Assembly (NCBI RefSeq): GCF_007483665.1
Contig: NZ_ML660190.1
Span: 56,324 to 120,323 of the forward strand
From: Catellatospora sichuanensis
GTDB taxonomy: Bacteria; Actinomycetota; Actinomycetes; Mycobacteriales; Micromonosporaceae
Length of the DNA stretch: 64,000 bases
Direction: 5' to 3'
The notes under the pieces were generated by a model. That model was given only the letters and a program-made list of their open reading frames with translations, had not been told where the DNA came from and ran no database searches. Shown here piece after piece: positions 41,176-48,548 of this stretch. How positions within the stretch are numbered: position 1 is the first letter of the stretch; each line of letters opens with the position of its first letter. A program made the translations under genes and the position numbers.

Positions 41176-41232
41176 TCATGAAGTTGGGCCGGTGACACGC
41201 CGTCGAGCCGTGCCATAAGTTCATGATCAACG
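41170..41232. repeat. 63-bp palindromic element
   Basis: CGTTGATCATGAA (41170-41182) and its exact complement (41220-41232) bound a 37-base centre. The left arm overlaps the kinase stop codon (41173-41175) and the right arm ends 4 bases before the convergent stop. GTTGATCATGAAGTT-type sequences recur between genes in Micromonosporaceae as far as I recall. Bidirectional terminator or dispersed repeat. Confidence 0.65.
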
Positions 41233-41236
41233 CGGT

Positions 41237-42364
41237 TCAGGGGGTGGGGGCCGGGGGGTCGAAGATGGCCAGGCGGGGGTCGGCGGCGAATTGGGTGACG
41301 GACATGCCGAGGGCGGGGTTGCGCTGGCTGGAGGGCTGGGCGGCGAAGGGGTCGGGGGTGTTGGTGATGGTGACCATGACCAGGGAGTGGCCGGTGTAGA
41401 CGGTCACGGTCCAGAGTTGGGCGTCGGGGCCCAGGGCGAAGCCGGCGCGGCGGTCCTCAGGTTGTTCGCGGACGCCGTACTGCTCCAGCACCGCGCCGCT
41501 GTCCAGCTCGGCGCTGAACCCGCACCAGGTCAACCGCTCGCAGTGGCTCAGGTCGGGCACATACGTCGTCGGCGCGACCGAGATGGTCAGGGTGCCGTAG
41601 CCGTTGCCGTTGACCAGTTGCAGGCTCACCGTGAGCGCGCCGGGAGCCAGTGCCGGGTCGGGCAGCGGGGCGAGTTCGCGGGTGTCCCCGCCGTCGGCCA
41701 GGCCCAGGTCGTTGCGGTGCAGGCCGAGCGGGTTGACCCGGGTGAGGACCAGCTCGGCCATCAGGCAGGTGTAGCGCTCGGTCAGCGCCTCGTCCGCGGT
41801 GACCGGTTCGGCCTGGGGCAGCGGCATGGCGCCGGACAGCACCGCGAACCGGTCGACCCCGGTCCGGCCTCCGGCCTGCGGCGGCGCGGGCGGCACCGGC
41901 GAGCGCGTCAGCGACGGCAGCGGGGTCGGGCCGGGGACCCCCGCCATGCAGTCGACCTCCTCGGGCGGCGGCGTGCCGCCGGGATCGGGCCGCAGCACGA
42001 TCACCGCGAACCCGACACCGGCCGCGAGCGCGACCGTGAGCAGGGTGCTCACCGCGAGATCGCGGCGGCGCAGCCGCCGTCCGGCGGTGACCAGCTCCGC
42101 CGTGGCCAGGCCCAGCGGCGGCTCGAGCCCCTCATGCGGCTCGCCGGGACGGTGCCGGCGCAGCGCCCGCAGCAGGGTCCGCTGGGCGTACGCCTCGGGC
42201 GGCTCGAAGCCCAGCGCCGGCCAGCGCCGGTACAGCCGCAGCAGGGTACGCCGGACGAGGTCCTCGGCCACCGCCCAGTCGCCGCACCGCGCACGCGCCT
42301 GACGCCGCAGCGCGGGAGCCAGCGCGGTGGCGAACTCGGCGTACTCGTCCTCCCAGGCCCGCAT
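41237..42364 (-). CDS. Sigma-region-2-like domain fused to membrane and external domain
   Basis: 375 residues from ATG 42364 (GTG 42379 also possible). Residues 1-70 read as the region-2 core of a SigE-type ECF sigma factor (DWAVAEDLVRRTLLRLYRRW, YAQRTLLRALRRH). Region 4 is absent; instead come a basic stretch, one membrane helix (AVSTLLTVALAAGVGFAVIV, about 104-123) and a Pro-rich linker to an external domain with several Cys (VPDLSHCERLTWCGFSAE). It looks like a sigma-factor gene fused to the membrane-protein gene that often follows it. DNA-binding activity as a sigma factor is doubtful without region 4. Confidence 0.72.
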   Translation of the reverse strand: MRAWEDEYAEFATALAPALRRQARARCGDWAVAEDLVRRTLLRLYRRWPALGFEPPEAYAQRTLLRALRRHRPGEPHEGLEPPLGLATAELVTAGRRLRRRDLAVSTLLTVALAAGVGFAVIVLRPDPGGTPPPEEVDCMAGVPGPTPLPSLTRSPVPPAPPQAGGRTGVDRFAVLSGAMPLPQAEPVTADEALTERYTCLMAELVLTRVNPLGLHRNDLGLADGGDTRELAPLPDPALAPGALTVSLQLVNGNGYGTLTISVAPTTYVPDLSHCERLTWCGFSAELDSGAVLEQYGVREQPEDRRAGFALGPDAQLWTVTVYTGHSLVMVTITNTPDPFAAQPSSQRNPALGMSVTQFAADPRLAIFDPPAPTP

Positions 42365-42457
42365 CTCGACAGTTAACACAATGGATGGATCCCATGGCAG
42401 GTCATCCCGGCTGGTGGGTGCCTGTTAGCCTCGCAGCCCTGTCCACGGGGAGGAACC

Positions 42458-43330
42458 ATGACCGACACCGCCGCGCCCTACGCTGCGCCCGCACCCAAGC
42501 TCCGCCCGGCGGCGGTGACCGCGGCGACCTGGCTGCTCGTCGCCGTGGCCGCCGCCTACCTGATCGACGCGGTCATGATCATGGCCGGCTCCGGGGGTTA
42601 CCCGGACCGGGTGCGCGAAGCGATGGAGGGTTCCGGCGTCGACCCCCGGGCCTGGCAGATCGTCGGCAATTTCACCGGCGCGCTGCCGGTCGTCGTCGCC
42701 GGGTTCAGCATCCTCTCGGCCGCCGTGGTGCTGATCCTGGCGCTCACCATCTCCCGCGGCAGCACCGTCGGCCGAATCCTCACCTGGATCGCCACCGGCT
42801 TCGCGCTGCTGTGCAACGTGTGCGGGCTCGGCTCGGCGGGCACGCCCGCGTTCAGCAGCATCGCGTACGTCAACGCCTCCAGCCGCGACAGGTCCGGCGT
42901 GCACGTGTTCGCCCAGCGCCTGCCCGACGGCTACCCGGACTGGTACCGGTACGGCAGCCTGGCGCTGTTCACCCTCGGCGCGCTGGCCCTGATCACCGCC
43001 ACGGTGCTGCTGGCCATGCCCGCCGCCAACGCCTACTTCCGGCGCACGCCGCGCTTCGCGCCCAGCCCTTACGGCGCGCCCGCCGGCTATCCCGCACCCG
43101 GCCACCCGGCCGGACCGTACCCGGCCGCGCAGTACCCCGCCGCACCGTACCCGGCCGCGCAATACCCCGCCGCACCGTTGCCTGGCACGCCGGTCCCGGC
43201 CGCCGCGCCGCCGGCTCCGCGCACGCCCGAGCAGGTCGCGGAGGAACTGGCCACCCTGGAACGCCGCCGCGAGCGGGGCGAGCTGACCGACGAGCAGTAC
43301 GCCGCCGAACGCGCCCGCCTGAACGGATAG
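42458..43330 (+). CDS. Membrane protein with Tyr/Pro/Ala repeats and SHOCT-like tail
   Basis: 290 residues from ATG 42458. Four hydrophobic segments (about 22-45, 70-95, 105-125, 168-188) flank an external loop (SSRDRSGVHVFAQRLPDGYP). Then a low-complexity run of YPAAQYPAAP units (about 205-245), and finally a short helical tail, ELATLERRRERGELTDEQYA, which fits the SHOCT domain often found at membrane-protein C-termini. Function unknown. It is convergent with lexA with no bases between the stops (43330/43331). Confidence 0.8.
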   Translation: MTDTAAPYAAPAPKLRPAAVTAATWLLVAVAAAYLIDAVMIMAGSGGYPDRVREAMEGSGVDPRAWQIVGNFTGALPVVVAGFSILSAAVVLILALTISRGSTVGRILTWIATGFALLCNVCGLGSAGTPAFSSIAYVNASSRDRSGVHVFAQRLPDGYPDWYRYGSLALFTLGALALITATVLLAMPAANAYFRRTPRFAPSPYGAPAGYPAPGHPAGPYPAAQYPAAPYPAAQYPAAPLPGTPVPAAAPPAPRTPEQVAEELATLERRRERGELTDEQYAAERARLNG

Positions 43331-43960
43331 TCACCGCACCCGGCGTACGACCGCCACCACCTTGCCCAGCACGACCGCGTCGTCGCCGGGGATCGGGTCG
43401 TACGCCGGGTTGCACGGCACCAGCTCGACGTGCCCGCGACTGACCCGGTACACCTTCACCGTCGCCTCGCCGTCGATCATCGCCGCGACGATCTCCCCGC
43501 TGTGGGCCGTCGGCTGCTGCCGGATCACCACCACGTCGCCGTCGCAGATCGCCGCGTCGACCATCGAGTCGCCGCGCACCCGCAGCGAGAACAGCGTGCC
43601 GTGGCCGACCAGGTCCCGCGACAGCGTCAGCGTCTCCTCGAGCGACTGCTCGGCCAGGATCGGTCCGCCCGCGGCGATCGTGCCGAGCAGCGGCACCTGC
43701 ACCGTCGCCGCGGTGCGCTGCTGCGGGATGCCGTCGTCGGCCGGCGGCAGGCATACGCTCAGCGCCCGCGGCCGGCCCCGATCACGCAGCAGCAGACCCT
43801 TCTCCTCCAGCTCGCGCAGGTGGTACGCGACCGACGAGGACGCGGCCAGGCCCACCGCCCGGCCGATCTCCCGCAGCGTGGGCGGATAACCGCGACTGGT
43901 CACGCCGTCCTGGATCACCTCGAGGATGCGCCGCTGCCGCTCGCTGAGCTTCGAATACAC
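43331..43960 (-). CDS. lexA: LexA repressor
   Basis: 209 residues from GTG 43960. Winged helix-turn-helix ([40 protein letters not shown]) and S24 self-cleavage domain: cleavage site A97-G98 in [11 protein letters not shown], nucleophile S132 in [10 protein letters not shown], and general base K169 in EATVKVY. RecA-stimulated self-cleavage derepresses SOS genes. It is shorter at the N-terminus than mycobacterial LexA. I see no canonical TCGAAC-N4-GTTCGA SOS box between 43961 and 44162; a 75-bp palindromic element starts 80 bases upstream. A LexA paralogue is possible. Confidence 0.93.
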   Translation of the reverse strand: MYSKLSERQRRILEVIQDGVTSRGYPPTLREIGRAVGLAASSSVAYHLRELEEKGLLLRDRGRPRALSVCLPPADDGIPQQRTAATVQVPLLGTIAAGGPILAEQSLEETLTLSRDLVGHGTLFSLRVRGDSMVDAAICDGDVVVIRQQPTAHSGEIVAAMIDGEATVKVYRVSRGHVELVPCNPAYDPIPGDDAVVLGKVVAVVRRVR

Positions 43961-44039
43961 CCTGGCAGGCTAGCGGACCATCTCCGCATAAGCCGCATAG
44001 CGTGCCGGGCGGGCCGACCGGCGGCGCCAGCGGGTCCTT

Positions 44040-44114
44040 GATCGTCGGACTTGCCTGGCAGGTGTGCGTATCTTGAACCCGCATACGCCCGTCTGCCTGG
44101 CAAGTCCGACGGTC
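44040..44114. repeat. 75-bp palindromic element, copy 2
   Basis: The arms (44040-44073 and 44081-44114) pair with a handful of mismatches and begin GATCGTCGGACTTGCC. Length is identical to copy 1 at 19066-19140, and the left half matches the complement of copy 1's right half at most positions, including GTGCGTATCTTGA. It lies between the lexA start and the stop of the downstream-oriented kinase gene, so unlike copy 1 it is not between convergent genes. Confidence 0.8.
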
Positions 44115-44162
44115 ATGCGCGGTGGGCGCCCGGTGCGGCGCGCACACAGGCGGGTGGGTGGG

Positions 44163-44774
44163 TCAGGAGCGGTGCAGGCGCAGGTCTGCATGGGCGGCGG
44201 TGGCCTCGACGACGCGGGCGTTGGCCTCGTCGCTGCGGTGCACCCAGTCGCGGGCGGCGTCGGGGTCCAGGCCCTTGGCGTGCTGGCGGGCGAGCAGCCC
44301 GTCGACCCGCGGCCCGTCGTCGGCCGACAGGTAGACCGCCAGGTCGAGCAGCTGCCGGACGCGGTCCCACGGCGGGGTGTCCAGGAGCAGGTAGTTGCCC
44401 TCGGTGACGATCACCTCGGCGTCCGGCGGGACGGGGATCGACCCGGCGACGGGCTCGTTGAGGACGTGGTCGAACGTCGGCGCGTACACCGTCTCGCCGG
44501 TCGCCTCGCGCAGCCGCTGCAGCAGCGCGGCGTAGCCGGCGGCGTCGAAAGTGTCCGGGGCGCCCTTGCGGTCGGCCCGGCCCAGCCGCCGCAGCTCCGT
44601 GTTGGCCAGGTGGAACCCGTCCATCGGCACCACCACGGCGTGGTCGAGCTTCGCGGCCAGTTCCAGGGCGAGGGTGGACTTGCCCGCGCCGGGCGCGCCG
44701 GCGATGCCGACCAGCAGTCGGCCCGGCCGGGCCGCGCGCAGCCGGTCCACTTCGTCGAGCAGCGTCGTGAGCAT
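44163..44774 (-). CDS. Nucleoside/nucleotide kinase family P-loop protein
   Basis: 203 residues from ATG 44774 (GTG 44777 one codon earlier). P-loop VGIAGAPGAGKSTLALEL (Walker A, about 22-39), a DGF motif in VVPMDGFHLANTEL, and EGNYLLLDTPPWD, all as in the uridine kinase / pantothenate kinase-like group also annotated FrcK. It phosphorylates a small molecule, perhaps a nucleoside or sugar. The threonine aldolase gene ends 13 bases upstream in the same direction, so they are probably co-transcribed. Confidence 0.88.
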   Translation of the reverse strand: MLTTLLDEVDRLRAARPGRLLVGIAGAPGAGKSTLALELAAKLDHAVVVPMDGFHLANTELRRLGRADRKGAPDTFDAAGYAALLQRLREATGETVYAPTFDHVLNEPVAGSIPVPPDAEVIVTEGNYLLLDTPPWDRVRQLLDLAVYLSADDGPRVDGLLARQHAKGLDPDAARDWVHRSDEANARVVEATAAHADLRLHRS

Positions 44775-44787
44775 CACGGCCAGTCTC

Positions 44788-45900
44788 TCAGCCCGCTGCC
44801 GTGGCGGCCAGTTCCAGCAGGGCGAGACCGGCCGCGGTGACGTCGGCGGCGGTCCACTCCAGCGCCGGCGCGGCCACCGTGATCTCGGCCATCGCCATCC
44901 CCGGCGACCGGTCGGTGAACGAGTTGGCGAACCACGTCTTCTGCTGCTCGGCCAGGGTCAGCACGGCCTGGTTGAGCGCCGCGGCCGGGCCGGGCAGCCA
45001 CAGCTGGAACTGGTGCGTGTGCGGCTCCTGCGGAAACACCCGCGCGCCGGGCAGCGCCGCCAGCGCCGCGGCGACGGTCTTCGCGTGGGCGACGTACTCC
45101 GGCAGGCGCGGCAGCTCACGGTCGAGGCCGCCCAGTGCGGCCAGCACCGCCGGCCACTGCTGGAACAGCTGCCCGCCGTAGCGGTGCCGCCAGGCGCGCG
45201 CCTGCGCGGTGAAGTCCTCGGCTCCGGCGAGCAGCGCGCCGGACAGCCCGCCGAGGGTCTTGTACAGCGAGACGTAGACGCTGTCGGCCAGCCCGGCCAC
45301 GGTCGGCAGGTCGCGGCCCAGGTGGAACACCGACTCCCACAGCCGGGCCCCGTCGAAGTGCACCTTCGCGCCGCGCGACCGGGCCGCCGCCACCAGGGCG
45401 TTCAGCTCGTCCCAGGTGGGCAGCAGGAAGCCCGCGTCGCGCAGCGGCAATTCGACCAGCAGCGTGCCGAACGGCTCGTCGAGGTCGCGCACCTCCTGGG
45501 CGGTCGGCTGGCGCGGCTCCGTCGTCGGCCACACCCCGCGCAGCCCGGTCAGCGTCTGGTAGGCCTTGCGCTCGTGCACCTCCAGGTGTCCGAGCGGGTG
45601 CAGCGCCACGGCCCGGTTGCCGGTGCGCTCGGCCCAGCAGCGCAGCGCCACCTGCTGGGCCATGGTGCCGGTCGGGAAGAACACCGCGTCCGGTTTGCCG
45701 AGCAGCCCGGCGATCCGCCGCTCCAGCGCCGCGACCGGCCCGCCGCCGTAGAAGTCGGGCCGGTCGTCGAGGCCGTCGTAGTCGACGGCGGCGAGGTCCT
45801 CGAGCCGTTCACGCACGGACGGCGTGCGGTGCCCGGACAGGATCCGGTCGCAGCCGCGCATCGAACGCCAGCGGCGCTCCGCGGGATCCTCAGCAGCCAT
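44788..45900 (-). CDS. Threonine aldolase family PLP enzyme
   Basis: 370 residues from ATG 45900. Fold-type I beta-eliminating lyase: VFFPTGTMAQQVAL (phosphate-binding loop, about 73-86), HLEVHERKAYQTLTG, VHFDGARLWES with the PLP-binding Asp, and SVYVSLYKTLGGLSGALL with the Schiff-base lysine (about residue 216). It cleaves L-threonine or L-allo-threonine to glycine and acetaldehyde. Some residues of the N-terminus (HRTPSVRERLEDLA) replace the usual RSDTVT motif, so the substrate may be a different beta-hydroxy amino acid. Confidence 0.88.
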   Translation of the reverse strand: MAAEDPAERRWRSMRGCDRILSGHRTPSVRERLEDLAAVDYDGLDDRPDFYGGGPVAALERRIAGLLGKPDAVFFPTGTMAQQVALRCWAERTGNRAVALHPLGHLEVHERKAYQTLTGLRGVWPTTEPRQPTAQEVRDLDEPFGTLLVELPLRDAGFLLPTWDELNALVAAARSRGAKVHFDGARLWESVFHLGRDLPTVAGLADSVYVSLYKTLGGLSGALLAGAEDFTAQARAWRHRYGGQLFQQWPAVLAALGGLDRELPRLPEYVAHAKTVAAALAALPGARVFPQEPHTHQFQLWLPGPAAALNQAVLTLAEQQKTWFANSFTDRSPGMAMAEITVAAPALEWTAADVTAAGLALLELAATAAG

Positions 45901-45959
45901 CGGGCCATGATGCCATCACCCGGCGCACGCCAGGCCGGGGGCGTCGGCACGCGGAGCCG

Positions 45960-46184
45960 CTAGTCGGTGTCCCCGGGGTACTGGAACACGTCGTCGAGGG
46001 GCACCTTGAAGACGCGGGCGATCTGGAACGCCATCTCCAACGACGGCGAGTAGCGCCCCTGCTCGATGGCGATGACGGTCTGACGGGTGACGCCGACCCG
46101 TTCCGCCAGCTCGGCCTGCGTCATCTCGCCGTGCTCGACGCGCAGCACGCGGATGCGGTTGGTGACGCGGGTGGGTTTAACCAT
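45960..46184 (-). CDS. XRE-family transcriptional regulator (small)
   Basis: 74 residues from ATG 46184. A lone Cro/CI-type helix-turn-helix: NRIRVLRVEHGEMTQAELAE, RVGVTRQTVIAIEQGRYSPS, then LEMAFQIARVFKVPLDDVF. Such mini-repressors typically regulate their own operon with the adjacent membrane protein. Its start overlaps the end of the membrane protein gene by 8 bases. The interleaved repeats at 46661-46742, upstream of the operon, are its most likely targets. Confidence 0.93.
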   Translation of the reverse strand: MVKPTRVTNRIRVLRVEHGEMTQAELAERVGVTRQTVIAIEQGRYSPSLEMAFQIARVFKVPLDDVFQYPGDTD

Positions 46185-46650
46185 GGAACGCCCCGCGGTA
46201 CGCACGGATCTTCGCGATCGCGCCCCAGGTCGTGCCGACGGCCCCGATGAGGAACAGGACGTTGCCGATCCAGAACTGGTCGGCCCGCACCATCGCGAGC
46301 ACCAGCACCGCCGCGGCGCCGAACCCCATCACGGCCTGGGCGATGCCGTCGCCGTGGCGAACGATCTGCTTGTCCCGCACGTCGGACTCGGTGTGGCCGT
46401 CCCGGGCGAACATCGCCGACACGATCGAGCCGAGGATGGTGCCGACGAACGTGGCGCCGATCGCCCACAGCATCGGCGTCACCCAGGCCACCTCTGCGGC
46501 GGGCCGGCTCCAGAGGCGCGGGATCACCACGGCGAAGTAGGCCAGCGTCGTGACGGGCACAAGGATGGCCATCCACCAGGTGTTGCGTTCCTCGAAGGTG
46601 GTCGGGACGCGGTCGTCGTCGTCGGCGGGCACGGGCTTGCACGAGGTCAT
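46177..46650 (-). CDS. Four-helix membrane protein paired with XRE regulator
   Basis: 157 residues from ATG 46650, with GAGAGGA upstream. Four membrane segments (about 25-45, 58-82, 104-122, 128-146) and a charged central loop with RDGHTESDVRDKQIVRHGDG. The layout matches membrane proteins that accompany small XRE regulators in many bacteria (DUF2178-like); the family role is unknown, possibly sensing membrane state. It overlaps the regulator by 8 bases. Its ribosome site is inside the right arm of a 12-bp inverted repeat, so mRNA folding could affect translation. Confidence 0.82.
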   Translation of the reverse strand: MTSCKPVPADDDDRVPTTFEERNTWWMAILVPVTTLAYFAVVIPRLWSRPAAEVAWVTPMLWAIGATFVGTILGSIVSAMFARDGHTESDVRDKQIVRHGDGIAQAVMGFGAAAVLVLAMVRADQFWIGNVLFLIGAVGTTWGAIAKIRAYRGAFHG

Positions 46651-46660
46651 GGCAGATCCT

Positions 46661-46742
46661 CTCAGTCGTACCGGCGATGTAAAGAATTCTTGACACCGAC
46701 GGGTACGACTGAGCGTACACGATGTCAGCTATTCTTTACATC
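46661..46742. promoter_or_regulatory. Interleaved inverted repeats upstream of XRE/membrane operon
   Basis: Two inverted-repeat pairs are interlocked. Pair A: CTCAGTCGTACC (46661-46672) with GGTACGACTGAG (46702-46713). Pair B: GATGTAAAGAATTCTTGACA (46676-46695) with its inverted copy at 46723-46742, identical except three central bases. B-left has an AAGAATTCTT core. The stretch is markedly AT-rich. Pair A includes the ribosome binding site of the membrane protein gene. Likely operators for the XRE protein. Confidence 0.7.
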
Positions 46743-46776
46743 CACCTGGTCGACGCCCCGGAAATCCCCCGCGACC

Positions 46777-47106
46777 TCAGCGGTTGTCGCCGCTGCCGTG
46801 CAGTACGCCACGGCTCTGGCGGCCGGCCAGCTTGGCCAGGTTGGCCGTCGCGATGTCGTCCAGCGACAGGTCGAGGTAGTCGGCGAGCACCGCCACGTAC
46901 CAGAGCACGTCACCGAGTTCCTTGGCGATGTCGGCCCGGTCGATCCGCAACTCGTCGCTGTCGAGGTCGCGGACCCACTTCTTGAACTTCTCGGCGATCT
47001 CACCCGACTCGCCGACCAGCCCGAGCACCAGGTGGAGCAGCTCGTTCCTCTTGTCACGTGGCGCGGCGGTACGCAGGGCGCCGCGCTGATACTCATCAAG
47101 GTCCAT
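46777..47106 (-). CDS. MazG-like nucleotide pyrophosphohydrolase
   Basis: 109 residues from ATG 47106. All-alpha NTP pyrophosphatase fold: MDLDEYQRGALRTA, LLHLVLGLVGESGEIAEKFK with the ExxE metal motif (about 28-47), and DIAKELGDVLWYVAVLADYL with the ExxD motif (about 62-81). It hydrolyses nucleoside triphosphates or their damaged forms to monophosphate and pyrophosphate. It is a single-domain form, as in phage and many bacterial MazG-like proteins. It lies upstream of, and in line with, the membrane/XRE operon, separated by the repeat region. Confidence 0.88.
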   Translation of the reverse strand: MDLDEYQRGALRTAAPRDKRNELLHLVLGLVGESGEIAEKFKKWVRDLDSDELRIDRADIAKELGDVLWYVAVLADYLDLSLDDIATANLAKLAGRQSRGVLHGSGDNR

Positions 47107-47231
47107 GGCGGACCAGTATGGTCGAGCCCGCCCGACCAGCCAGGGACACGCCGCACGCGCGGGCGGCGCGACCCCGGTCACGACCGATCATGATCCGGCA
47201 CCGACCGGTCGCCGGCCCGTGCGCGGCGTGG

Positions 47232-47327
47232 TCACCGCTTGCCGAACATCCAGCGGATGGCGGCCACGAGCAGCGCGATTCCGAGGACGGTGCCGAACAC
47301 GCCGGCGTACACCTGTTCGCTGGACAC
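47232..47327 (-). CDS. 31-residue single-pass membrane protein
   Basis: GTG 47327 to TGA 47232. It begins (M)SSEQVYAGVFGTVLG and continues IALLVAAIRWMFGKR: a short acidic head, one hydrophobic helix of about 18 residues, and a basic end RWMFGKR, which fits an N-out/C-in membrane miniprotein. Third codon positions are almost all G/C, as in real genes here. No Shine-Dalgarno is seen; TATGGT lies 6 bases upstream of the start, compatible with leaderless transcription. It is between the MazG-like gene (same strand) and the DUF1876 gene (divergent). Function unknown. Confidence 0.6.
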   Translation of the reverse strand: MSSEQVYAGVFGTVLGIALLVAAIRWMFGKR

Positions 47328-47515
47328 ACGCACACCATAGTGAGCACGGGCCCGTTCCGCCGCCATCACAGCGCCGGGCGCGGCGGGCGCGCACCGGGAC
47401 AAAACGCCTTTGTGCAGGCCAACCGGCCCAACCCGAGCGCCGCGAGGGCGACAATGGCAGGGGCGGCACGCGACCTGACGGCGTGTCGGCGCGTGACTGC
47501 CGGGAGGCCGGGCCG

Positions 47516-47767
47516 ATGAGCACGAAGCACTGGACCGTCGACATCACCATCGACGACGACGGCTCCGGCCGTACGCAGGCGCACGCCCTGCTCGAAACCG
47601 GCGCCGCGACGCCCACGATGCGCGGCGACGGCAGCGCGGCGCGCAACCGGTTCGACGAGGACGTGCCGGTGATCGGCGACGAGCTGGCCGCCGGCCGCGC
47701 GCTGGTGGAACTCGGACAGCGGCTGCTCGCGCAGGCCGACGCCGACCTCGAGCGGACCCCCGCATGA
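47516..47767 (+). CDS. DUF1876 domain protein
   Basis: 83 residues from ATG 47516. Matches the dsRBD-fold DUF1876 pattern: MSTKHWTVDITIDDDGSGRT, then AHALLETGA and a C-terminal helix GDELAAGRALVELGQRLLAQ. These small actinobacterial proteins occur in dormancy/hypoxia-type regulons and have no known activity. The stop overlaps the flavodoxin-domain gene start by 4 bases (ATGA), so the two are translated together. GGGAGGC sits about 11 bases upstream of the ATG. Confidence 0.88.
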   Translation: MSTKHWTVDITIDDDGSGRTQAHALLETGAATPTMRGDGSAARNRFDEDVPVIGDELAAGRALVELGQRLLAQADADLERTPA

Positions 47768-48420
47768 CCACGGCTCCCGCCCCCGCCGCCCCGACCACCG
47801 CTCCTCCGCTGCTGGAGCCGCCGCTACAGCGCCTGGTCATGGCGCAGTTGGAGGAGCTGCCCGAAGCGCTCACCGGCCAGACCGGCCCGCCGCGCCGGGT
47901 GCTGGTGGCCGCGGCGTCGAAATACGAGGCGACCGCGGAGATCGCCAACGCCATCGCCAAGGTGCTCGAGGAGCGCGGCTTCGCCGCCAGCGCCTGCGAG
48001 ATCGATCCGTCGGTGCAGGTCGACGGCTTCGACGCGTTCGTCATCGGCAGCGCGGTCTACTCCGGGCACTGGCTGCAACCGGCCCGCTGGTTCGTGCAGA
48101 GCCACGCCGCGGTGCTGTCGTCACGCCCGGTGTGGCTGTTCTCCAGCGGCCCGGTCGGCGACCCGCCGATGCCCGACGAGGACCCGGTCGACGTCACCGC
48201 CATCGCCGAGGCCACCGGAGCCCGCGAGCACCGGGTGTTCGCGGGGCGGCTCGAGCACAGCCGGCTGAGCATCGCCGAGCAGGCCCTCGTCGTGGCGCTG
48301 CGCGCGCCCGAGGGCGATTTCCGGGACTGGGACGCGATCCGCGGCTGGGCCGCCGGCATCGCCGACGCGCTGGAAGCGCCGGGTCCGACCACCATCACCG
48401 GAACGATCAGCCTGGACTGA
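47764..48420 (+). CDS. Flavodoxin-domain protein
   Basis: 218 residues from ATG 47764. After a ~40-residue Ala/Pro/Thr-rich head, the flavodoxin-like domain of the HemG type is seen: VLVAAASKYEATAEIANAIA (FMN phosphate loop, about 45-64), VDGFDAFVIGSAVYSGHWLQ (about 88-107), and PVWLFSSGPVGDPPMP. It probably binds FMN and transfers electrons; the protoporphyrinogen-oxidase activity of HemG is not implied. It is coupled to DUF1876, a pairing seen in actinomycete stress loci. Confidence 0.87.
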   Translation: MTTAPAPAAPTTAPPLLEPPLQRLVMAQLEELPEALTGQTGPPRRVLVAAASKYEATAEIANAIAKVLEERGFAASACEIDPSVQVDGFDAFVIGSAVYSGHWLQPARWFVQSHAAVLSSRPVWLFSSGPVGDPPMPDEDPVDVTAIAEATGAREHRVFAGRLEHSRLSIAEQALVVALRAPEGDFRDWDAIRGWAAGIADALEAPGPTTITGTISLD

Positions 48421-48548
48421 CCCGGAACGAGGACCACGCGAAGTCCCGACTTCGGGCATCATCGTCGGCATGACCGCACCCTCGTCCTGAACCGCCGACG
48501 CGCACCCCCGCCGCCGGCCGCCACTCCGCACCCCCCGGAGACCCCCTC

